Shown: one piece after another, positions 1 through 12,000 of the stretch
Layout of the letters: every line of letters starts with the position of its first letter
Position numbering within the stretch: the first letter of the stretch is position 1
Assembly: GCA_023227695.1 (NCBI GenBank)
Contig: JALNVE010000010.1
Coordinates: 1-22,552, forward strand
Direction: 5' to 3'
DNA from: Paludibacteraceae bacterium
GTDB taxonomy: Bacteria; Bacteroidota; Bacteroidia; Bacteroidales; Paludibacteraceae
DNA length: 22,552 bases
Made by a program: the position numbers and the translations under genes
The notes under the pieces: generated by a model
Databases searched by the model: none
What the model saw: only the letters and a program-made list of their open reading frames with translations
What the model was told of the DNA's origin: nothing

Positions 1-3000
1 CTGACATCACAGTAACAACCTGGTCACATACATAACGTTGATTTCTTACTTTATATGTCCATATCACAGTATCTTGTCCTAATGGATAAACATCAGTCAT
101 TGCACGACCAGAAGTTCTAGCTGTATCAGGAGAAATCAACTGTTTACTACACCAGTCAACCATCATTGGAGCCATAAGATTCAACGTACCTGGAGCAATC
201 TCACACACATCATCCAAAATAATTGTCGTATCCTTGATATCGTTACAATCAACCGGCAACTGGTTATTATCACCAACTTGGATGTATTGTTCACAAACAC
301 GAACAGAATCAACCAAAGTCTCTGACTTATCGGTAAACGTCCATGTAATCACTGTCAATCCGATTGAATAAGCAGAATCCAAAGGCATATTATCAGAACG
401 GGAAGGAACACCCTCAATTGAATCACCAGTACAAGGATTGACTGCGTATGGAGTAACTACTGATAAAACAGTATCACAAACCCCATCAGCAACACTAATA
501 TGCATAGTATCCTTCTGCAATGAATCACAATTGAAGATCAACTCTTTATCTGACAACAGATGTACTAACTGTACACAAGTATCAGCCTTCGTGTTCCATT
601 CACTATTAAACACCCATTCAATATAAGTCTTACCCGTCTGATAAGTTCCGTAAAGTTCACCTTCATCTAATCTACGACCTTGTCCATAGATTGTATCCAA
701 AGTACAAGAATCAATAGCAAATGGAGTGATAATATCTACAGAAGTCAACTGAACCTCACAAGTATCATGCAATGTTTTCTCTATAGGATTGTTCTGTAAA
801 GAATCACAATCGAAAATTAAATCATTGTCACCCATAACCTCTACAATCTGCTTGCAGACTTTAGATACGGCAGAGTCACTATACATACTTGTAAATGTCC
901 AAGTGATCAAGGTTCTACCCACAGGATATTCAGCCAACAAATCCAAGCTATCTGAACGAACTGGAGTACCAGGAATCTTGATTTTCTCATTACATGTATC
1001 AGTTGCAATAGGATTTGGCAAATTCAACTCAACAGCAGGAACTGTACAAGAACCGCTCTTAGCGGTAACTGCAATTGAATCCAACTGATCGCAGTCGAAT
1101 TGCGGAGCCCCTGTACTCAACAATGTAATAACTTGTTTACAAACGAATACCTGAGCACCAAACTTATAAGACCAAAACAATGTATCCTGACCTACAGTAT
1201 ATGGAGCATGGATTGGAACATTCAGGCTGTCAACAACCGAGTAGCGAATTGTGTCCGGAATAATCAACTCATTTGTACACAAATCAATCACATCAGGAAC
1301 TGAAATATTCAACTCCTCGTATGGAATCACACAATTGTCTTTCAAGGATATTGTGATAGGCTTAATAGAATCACATTTAACCGGAAGTTCATTAGAATCA
1401 CCCACCTTGATGTATTGATCACAAGTTGCAACTGAATCAACCAAAGTTGAAGTTGTATCCTTAAATGTCCAAACAATATGTATTAATCCTGTATGAAGAG
1501 AATCTAATTGTTCATATGGTATGTTATCCATATCAGGCACAGTAGCCACGCCCCTCAAAGTATCGCCAGTGCAAACATTAAATGCAAGAGGCGTTTTCAA
1601 AGGAATAAGATCCGTATTAACGAAGCACTTGCCCTCTTCTACGGTCACTTTAACAGTGTCAGAAGAGATGGTATCACAATTTACATCAATCTGCAAATCT
1701 GTTTTAATATGTATATATTGCTCACAAACTGCAGAATCAGAACTGAATGGGCTAACGAATGTCCAACGGATAGTAGTCTTACCGACAGGATAAACGCCTG
1801 TCAATGCAGAACCGTCTAAACGTTGACCTTCACCCTTAATGGTATCATTTGTACAAGCATCCAAAGCAAATGGAACTGGAATATCAGCCATCTCAAGATT
1901 CACTTCACAAGTATCATGAATAGTCTTCTCAATTGGATGGCTCCACAAAGAATCGCAATTAACCTTTGGTTTTTGATCTCCGGTTACAAGAACAACCTGT
2001 TCACAAACCTTTGCCAAATTATTGATAGTTGAATCGATGAATGTCCACTTCAAAGAAACGGTATCACCTACGGCATATTTCTCTGGCAATTCAGAACCAT
2101 CCCAAGCAGAAACAACACCCTCAATCTCTTTGTTCGTACAAGAATCAACAGCTACTGGCTGTGTCAAGCGAGCCTTAACGCTATCAAGCAATGCAAAGCA
2201 CTCAGCTGGCTCAGATGCCAAGCGGATTGTATCCAAAGTTGTACAATCAAATGTTGGTTCAATGCTATCCTTAACCTGAACATATTGAACACAAGTTGCT
2301 ATTTCATGGCTATATGGAGAAACGAATGTCCATGTAATAGAAGTCTCTCCTATTGGATAAACATCATTCAACAATGATTTAGGAGATTCAGCAGTACTAT
2401 CTGAACGAATTCCTATACCTGGAATAAACAGATCTGCAATACAAGAATCAACAGCTACTGGAATTTCGATACCTAAACGTTGAGGATCTATTGTGCAATC
2501 ACCTGCAAATGCATTACCCTTGATTGGCAACAAAGAATCACAAGCTATTTGAGTTTTATTATCTCCAATCACATCAACAATCTGTTCACAAATCTTTGAT
2601 ACCGTAGAATCACTGTACATATTTGTGAATGTCCATGTAATGATTGTTCTACCGACAGGATAATCAGCAGCAAGAGACAAGCTATCTGAACGAGTTCCTG
2701 TTCCTTGAATCTTCAAATCTATGTTACAAGAATCTGTTGCGAAATGCTCTTCCAAGCCAATCTTAGCAGCCTCAACTGAGCAACTTCCCTTTTCTGCATC
2801 AACAATCAAAGGATTCAAAGTTGAACAATCGAAGTTTGGAGTGTAATTATCATTAATTGTAACAACTTGCTTACAAACTACCTCTTGACCTCTGAATACA
2901 TATTTCCAATACAAAGTATCTTGACCAACCTTATATGGATCTGCATAATTTACAGAATCAGCAATGATCACATTATATCTAGAAATATATGGTTCAATGA

Positions 3001-6000
3001 TCTTATTAGTACACAAGTCGCGAACTTCATCATGGTGAATATCCAACTCAACATAATCTAAAGTACAATTACCTTCATCCAATGTTCTTGTAATTGATTG
3101 GTCTTCGAATGTACGACAGTCGACCGGCATCTTATTCACATCACCTATTTGAATGTATTGTTCACACTTAACAACAGAATCTTTCAAAGTAGAAGACATA
3201 TCCGTGAATACCCATGTAACCAATGTAACACCAACTGCCAATGAATCCAATTCAGAGAACCTCTTATCTCCAACCATTGCGATTCCATCGACCATTTCAT
3301 TTGTACAAGGATTTTGTGCCTGATAACTTCCCATCGGAACATCATCAATGGAAACAGCACATTCACCCGTCTTTACCTCCACCTTAATGGTATCAGGATT
3401 GATATCTGAACAAGCGAAGATCAAAGAATCCAAAGTACGAACATCAACCAATTGTCTACAAGTATCTACGATAGTACTGTATTGGCTTGTGAATGTCCAT
3501 TCAATGTATGTCTGACCTACTGAATAAGGTTCAGTGTACAAATCCAAAGACTCTTTATCCAAACGTTTTCCAACACCCCAGATGGTATCATTTGTACAAG
3601 CATCCAAAGCATAAGGAACAGAAATAGAGCCAAGAGGCATTATAGTATCACAACCCGTAGGGTTAAGAACGATAGGTTTCAAAGTATCGCAATTGAACTT
3701 AAGCTCTTTATCAGACTTGATATATACGAATTGTTCGCAGCTATCAATTGTTGTACTGAACTCGCTATTAAACACCCAAACAATGGTATCTCCTCCTACT
3801 GGATAATCATCAGTCAACAACTTACCACTTGTACGAGTTCCTACACCCCAAACCGTATCTTTTGTACAAGCATCCAATGCGAATGGTGTATTTACGTTCA
3901 AGTCTGCTGCTGAAATCACACATGCATCATGAAGAACTGTATCAATTACTGCATTGTTTAATGAATCGCAATTGAATACAGGTGCAATATCAGATTTAAT
4001 ATAGACAAATTGTCTGCAAGTATCAGTATTTGTACTATACTCACTATCGAATACCCATACAATCGTATCGCGACCTACCGGATAAACCTCTGTCATTGTT
4101 TTTCCACTTGTACGAGTTCCTACACCAAAAATGGTATCGTTTGTACATGCATCCAATGCAAATGGTGTATTCACATTCAAATCGGTTGCTGAAATTTCAC
4201 ATACTCCATGAAGAGTCGTATCGATTACAGCATTGTTCAATGAATCGCAATCAAAGATTGGCTCATTATCAGATTGGATATAAACAAACTGCTGACAAAT
4301 AACCGTATCCGTACTGAAATCGCTGATAAATGTCCAGTTAATCGTATCTCGTCCTACTGGATAAGGATCTGTCATTGCCTTACCGCTCGTACGAGCACCG
4401 ACACCCCAAATGGTATCTTTTGTACAAGCATCCAATGCAAATGGCGTATTAACCTTCAAATCTGCCGCAGATATTTCACATACACCATTTAAAACAGTGT
4501 CGATTGGTGCATTATTTAATGAGTCACAATCAAAGATCAAATCTTTGTCCGACTTAACATAGACGAATTGTTCGCATGTAACCGTATCTGTAGTATACTC
4601 GCTAATGAATGTCCATGTGATGGTATCACGACCTACAGGATAAACATCAGTCATATCTTTTCCTGATGAACGCTGACCAACACCCCAGATAGTATCGATC
4701 GTACATGGGTCAATTGCAAATGGAGTATTGATAGCCAAATCTGCGGATGAAATTTCACACACATCATGAAGAACAGTATCAACCGGTGCATTGTTCAAAG
4801 AGTCACAATCAAAGATTAGATCTTTATCTGACTTAATATAGACAAACTGTTGACAAATAACAGTATCTGTACTGTATGCACTTATAAATGTCCAAGTGAT
4901 GGTATCACGACCTACGATATATTTTTCTGTCATTGCTCTACCACTTGTACGAGTGCCTATACCCCAAATGGTATCTTTTGTACATGCATCCAAAGCATAA
5001 GGAGTATCTATGTTCAAATCAGCAGCAGAAATTTCACACACATCATGAAGAACGGTATCAATCACCTCTTCGTTCAATGAATAACAATCGAAGATCAAGT
5101 CACTACTAGACTTTATGTAAACAAACTGCTGACAAACAACAGTATCTGTACTAAACTCACTTATAAATGTCCAATTGATAGTATCACGACCAACGATATA
5201 TTTTTCTGTCATTGCTCTACCACTTGTACGAGTTCCAACACCCCAAATAGTATCATTCGTACATGCATCCAATGCAAATGGTCTATTCACATTCAAATCA
5301 GTTGCTGAAATTTCACATACTCCATCAAGAGTAGTATCGATTACAGCTTTGTTCAATGAATCGCAATCAAAGATTGGCTCAATATCAGATTGTATATAAA
5401 CAAACTGCTGACAAACAACAGTATCTGTACTGAATTCGCTAATAAATGTCCAGTTAATTGTATCTCGTCCTACTGGATAAGCATCTGTCAACAACTTACC
5501 ACTCGTACGAACTCCAACACCCCAAATGGTATCTTTTGTACAAGCATCTAATGCAAATGGAGTGTTAACTTTCAAATCTGCCGCTGAGATTTCACATACA
5601 CCATTTAAAACAGTGTGGATTGGTGCATTATTCAAAGAATCACAATCAAAGATCAAATCTTTGTCTGACTTAACATAGACGAATTGTTCACAGGTAACTG
5701 TATCTGTAGTATACTCGCTGATGAATGTCCAAGTAATGGTATCACGACCTACAGGATAAACATCAGTCATATCTTTTCCGGATGAACGTTGACCAACACC
5801 CCAGATAGTATCGCTTGTACATGCGTCAATTGCAAACGGAGTATTAATAGCCAAATCTGCGGATGAAATTTCACACACATCATGCAGAACGGTATCAACC
5901 GGTGCATTGTTCAAAGAGTCGCAATCAAAGATTAGATCTTTATCTGACTTAATATAGACGAACTGTTTACAAGTATCCGTATTTGTACTATACTCACTAT

Positions 6001-9000
6001 CGAATATCCATACAATCGTATCGCGACCTACCGGATAAGCTTCTGTCATTGCCTTACCACTTGTACGTATTCCTACACCCCAAATAGTATCGTTCGTACA
6101 TGCATCCAATGCAAATGGTGTATTCACATTCAAATCGACTGCTGAAATTTCACATACTCCATGAAGAGTTGTATCGATTACAGCATTGTTCAATGAATCA
6201 CAATTGAAGATGGGTGCATTATCTGATTGGATAAAAACAAACTGCTGACAAACAACAGTATCCGTACTGAATTCGCTGATAAATGTCCAGTTAATCGTAT
6301 CTCGTCCTACTGGACAAGCATCGGTCATTGCCTTACCACTCGTACGAACTCCAACACCCCAAATGCTGTCATTTGTGCAAGCATCCAATGCAAATGGTCT
6401 ATTTACTTTCAAATCAGCTGCTTCTATATCACATATTGCATGTAATACTGTATCAATCACAGCCTTGTTCAATGAATCACAATCAAACTTCAAATCCTTG
6501 TCAGACTGTATGAACACATATTGTTCGCAAGAATCAATTTCCGAACTGTATGGGCTATCAAACACCCAAACAATTGTATCACGGCCAACAGGATAAATAT
6601 CAGCCATTGCACGGCCACTAGTTCTACGACCTACACCCTGAATAACAGCACCAGTACAAACATCCACTGCATGCGGAGTATTTACATTCAACTCAGCAGC
6701 AGGAATCTCACATCTTGATTGAAGAACTTCTGTAATTACAGCCTCCTTCAAAGAGTCGCAATTGAAGCTAGGTTTGTTCTGACTGAAAAGTTCTACTTTC
6801 TGATCACAAGTAACCTTGTTGCCAGATGTATCTTGGAATAACCAATACAAATCGTATAGAACTCCTGCCTTAAATTTCTCATCAGCAGCAATCTCACCAG
6901 ACAAATCTTGAGTTCTAGAAAGTATACCCTTGATTGAAGAACAGTTATCTTCAGCTATATATTCATTAAATTGAATGCTTGAGAATGGAGCCTCACAATC
7001 AGAACCCTCCAACGTATCGCGAACCGTGAATGGATTAATGTTATCACAATCAAATACAGGAAGTGTAACATCTTTGACAGTTACCTTCTGAGTACATGAA
7101 GAGACATTTCCAGCCTCATCTTTCACCAACCAAGTAAGGATATGTTCTCCTACTGGCAAGTTCACGTTCAACTGATCTGTAAAGATCACTTCGTCCTTAT
7201 CATCGATCTTATAAGAATAAACTAATTCTGTAGAACAATTATCTTGCGCATTCAAAGAAGCAGCAGACTTATTAAATGGAACCTCACAAACTTTAGAATT
7301 TGGTTCTGTAGTCAACACTTCAGCAGCTGGACAATCAAATTCAGGTTTCGTCTCGTCCTTTACAGTAACATTGTAAGAACATTCAGCTGAATTTCCAGCT
7401 TCATCAAATACAATCCATGTTATGATATGAGAACCAACAGACAATGTTACATCTATTGCACCAGAATAAGCAACAGCAGCTTCTTCATCTATCTTATATT
7501 GATATTTGAACTCTGCAGGACAGTTATCTGAAACAGATACATTCGCTGCATCTAACGTATAGCTCACATTACAATTCTGTGACTCAGCAGAAGTGCTCAA
7601 TTCTTCATCAACAGGACAAGTGATAGTTGGATTAGTTTTATCCAACACCTCAATCTTAGTCTCACAACTATCCTCCTCACCTATATTATTTACAAAATGC
7701 CATACCAACTTATGAGTTCCCTTAGGGAATACAAGCAAATCTTCTGGCAATGACGCAAAGTTAGTTCTCTTTATTCTAGTTGGATGAGCATCATCATCAA
7801 AGTGTTGATACAACTTGATTTCCTCACCACCTGTAGATGGATAAAATCTATGCTGTACATATTTAGCATTAATAGTATCTTGTGAATTGTAAGTATTATT
7901 TAACATAGACACTTCTGATTTAGATGTCATATTCAAATCAGCATCAACATTCAAAACCTTTACCAATTTGTATGGATATCCAGTCACTGACTTAGGGACT
8001 GTCAACGAATTACGAGATGGAAGTTGTGCGAATTCAGCAGAATCATTTACCAAAACAATTGGTGCACTGTAATTCTCATAGTTCTTATACTTCACCTCAT
8101 ACCAATAACTCATATTTGCAGTTGGAACATCACTCGTTGTCATTTCCAATTTTGCACTACAATTAGCATCGGCATTCAATGTTGTTACCAAATCATCAAA
8201 AGAAGAACAATTTGGAATTGGTTTAAACTTCTCCAAAACGGTGATTTTCTGTTCACAAACAGATTCATTGCCTGTATTATCTGTAAACTTGAAATGAATT
8301 GTATGCTCACCGATATAGAATTTATGTTTCTCCAAAGCATCCAAGTCAGCAATAGAAGTTGTGGAAATCTGTCCTGCTTCATTAATAGGACCAGTAACCT
8401 CTACAGTAACCTTGACCTGAGAGCTTGAGCAATTATCATACACATCACTTGCAGAAGGAATCTTCAAACGATCCTTCAACGTATATGTTGTTTTAGGATT
8501 TTGAGTTGTTTGTCCTTTGGCAGAGGCATACTTTTCTAATTGTTGCTCTCTATTAATGTTAATCAAAACAGCCAAATCAGCTAGATTTTTACAATCAAAC
8601 ACTGGAGCTGTTGTATCCTTTAATAAAATATCAAGTTCACATTTTTCTGTTTGAGAAACAATGTGTTCTCCTGACTTTGTGAATGTCCAACGAACTGTAT
8701 ACTCTGTATTATACTTAAATGTTGCACTTGCATTCATTGGATTCCATGCAGTAGAGCCTTTCAATGCGTATTCTACTACTGGAGTCAACTTTACTTCATT
8801 GTTTGTATTACACTCAGTATACTTGGCAGTCGCAAATTTGTTCAATTTCTTCAAGCTATCTTGAACAGATTGGCCATCTAAGTCTCCACAAGTTTCAACA
8901 ATAAAGGTTCCATCGCTTTCTGGACAAGATAAATCCATACGACGGTTATCATTTACTTCAATGATCTGATCACAAGTCTGAGATTCATTGCCTGCTTTAT

Positions 9001-12000
9001 CTGAAGCTTTCCATGTCAAAGTATGAGAGCCTACAGTTAGGTTCAACGAAGAGCTTGCGGTCAACTCTGTAAACGTTGTCGCATCTTCTAATTTATAGAA
9101 GTAAGTCAACTCTTCAGATTTGACACAAACATCAACAAAAGCAACAAACGGAGCTTTTGGTTGATAATCTAAAGAACAACCATTATCAACAGTCAAAGTC
9201 ACTTTCTCAATTTCCGAGCAATGGATAACAGGAGCTGATTTATCTTTAACCGTAATTTGAGAGTAGCAGTCAAAATCTTGACCAGTCATGTAAAGGCCTG
9301 ATTTCACAAAATGCCATTGGATATCATAAGTAACACCATTCTCAAAAATAGAAGTCAAAGTCAACGGCGTATAAGTAGTCTCTGTTGTTCTCTTATAATA
9401 CATGGTAGGAGCAACATTTACTACAACAGAACTATTACAATCTGTATAAGATGCTTTTGCTATAGCTTCAGAAGGCAAGGCTGCCTTAACATCGACCCAC
9501 TCCATGTTAGTACAACTCTCTACTGAATAAGATTCGGCAGTAGTACAAGTTGCTTCAAATTTTCTATTATCTTTTACTGTGATTTCTTGAGCACAAGTAT
9601 TATTTGCTTCGTTACCTGAAGCATCTGCCACTTTCCAAACCAACTCATGATTTCCTACATGCAATGCTTCTGCACTCGTATTAGGAACATATTTCACAAA
9701 AGATCCACCATTCAAACTATAATAAAAAGTATAGTTTTCATAACTAGAGCAATTATCAGAAACGGTTGTCTCTTTAGGCATAGGAAGCTTATAAAGAGTA
9801 TCACAAGAATTGACAACATCTAAGACAAGAGGCTTAATATCGTCACACTTGAATTCGATTTTTGTTGTATCGGCTACCAATACATCCAAATAACAGAATG
9901 CCTCCTTCGTATTTATATAGTCACCTTCTTTGACATATTTCATCCGAACAGTATAGGTCTTACCGTTATAGAATGGAGAATTTGACAATAAATTTTTGTA
10001 AGCTCCGTCAGCCTCACTCTTTTCTTTATATGAGAAAGAAGGCATCACATCCACACCCAAATTAGTTGTACAATTTATATAAGTCGCATTTACAACCAAT
10101 CCTTTTGCTTTTATTCTTGTATTAACTGCATTCCAAGTCAAATCACCGCAATCTTCCAATATAGTGGATTCTTCATCCGGACAATCTACTGTAAATGGTT
10201 TGTCATCATTTACTATGATGGTCTGATCACAAGATTCAGAAACATTACCCAACTCATCCTTTATTTTCCAAGTAATGGTATGTTTTCCGACCTGCAAATC
10301 GACAGTAGAACCAGCAACAAATGTGATTTCAGCAGCACCATCTACACTATATACATAGGTTAAAGCTGATGTTGCAGAACAATTATCTTTTATTATTGCA
10401 GCTGGAGGTGTAACTAAAGTATATTTATAAGAACATGCAGTAGCACTCGTTACTGTAAGCGTTTTGTTTTTGCCTTCCGTCCAATTTTCACAAGAAAGAG
10501 CAGGACTTTGTTTATCTGATATATTAACTGTTACAAAACAAGTATCAGTAGTTGCTAAGATGGTATCTCCATTAGCTGACTTATAGAATACAAATGCTAT
10601 GCGGTAAGAGCTACCTGAAGATAACGCGCTATAATTATTGGCAAATCCTGTTCCTCTATCTATTAACACCGTTGGAGTAAGAGTTGGATTCTGACTTGGC
10701 AATGGACAAGGAATAACAGCAGATGGGTATTTACCTGCCAATGCAGTTTCCAAACTGTCTTCTAAATGTGCCCAAGAAAGTTCACACAAATCCTTATCTG
10801 CACCAAAGTTTAATGGGCCAACAGAAGGACAAGAAAGTGTTGGTTTCAAATCGTCAATGACAGTCACTTTCTGAGAACAAACAGAAGTATTTCCTGATTT
10901 ATCAGAGAATCCCCATAAAATATAGGTATTACCTACTGGATATTCATCCAACAGACCGATTGTCTTATTATATTTTGTTGAATCTTGTGTATCTCCTCCT
11001 TGTTTACGGCCTAAGTAGCGGCCTGTGATTGTTCCATCCACTCCGTTTAGATCATTCAAAACAGGAGCTTTTATGCTTGGATAAACAACTGCACAACCAG
11101 AGAACTTAGAAAGATAAGCAACACTATCTTCTATCAAACCACAATCGATCAAAGGAGGGTTAGCATCACTGACAACTACTGTAATTGTACATGACGCAGT
11201 CTTGTCACAACCATCTTTCACCGTATAGATGAACAAAGAAGTACCAGCAGGTAACTTCACAACATCTCCTGGTACTACATTTGATGATGTACCATCTGCG
11301 TTTTTCGATACAATCGTTTTAGTTGGTGTTCCACAAGCTACGGTTACAGCACCGAAATCAGGAACAGTATAATCCAAGGTGCTCTGTTTAGGGCCCAGTT
11401 CTAAATTTGTCTGGGATGGATCCAACACAAGACACTTAATAGTTGGTTCTTCTGGAGCAATTACAGGGAATGTTTTTTCCAGTGTAGAAAAACAAGAAGT
11501 ATTCTTTGGATTAATCACCTTTATACCGACAGAATATTCCGTATCGGCACCAGCACAAGCTCTAGCTTGATTAACAATCAAATCTGCCTCTCTAAGATTA
11601 ACGTCAGACTCAGCACCAGTCCATTGAATTGTATAACCTTTGATATTCTCATATAATTGAGCAGGATTGATAGAAACCTTCATTCCATTAAGTGTTGAAG
11701 CACAAAGTTTTGTTGAATTATCATTTAAGTCTAACGAAGCACCTGTTAAATCTGGAGTTTTATTCACCATAATTAACAAAGAATCACTACATATCTTTTC
11801 ATTAGAAAGAGCCCTCCTTGCTACAACAATCATTTTATAGGGTTTATTTGTAGCATCACTAGTCATTGCATTTCCAGGAAATTTGGCTGTTGCTGAAAGG
11901 CCTCCTGCAGCAGGTGACACATAAATGGATTTATCTGCACCAGAAGGATCTAACAAAGACCATTGGTAGTTTACACCTCCATTAGCAACCTCCCACTTCA

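Noticed and set aside
3854..6643. Regularly spaced repeats resembling an array such as CRISPR
   Set aside because: The unit is 279 nt, lies inside a continuous reading frame and repeats over its whole length, with no short conserved repeat and unique spacer structure.
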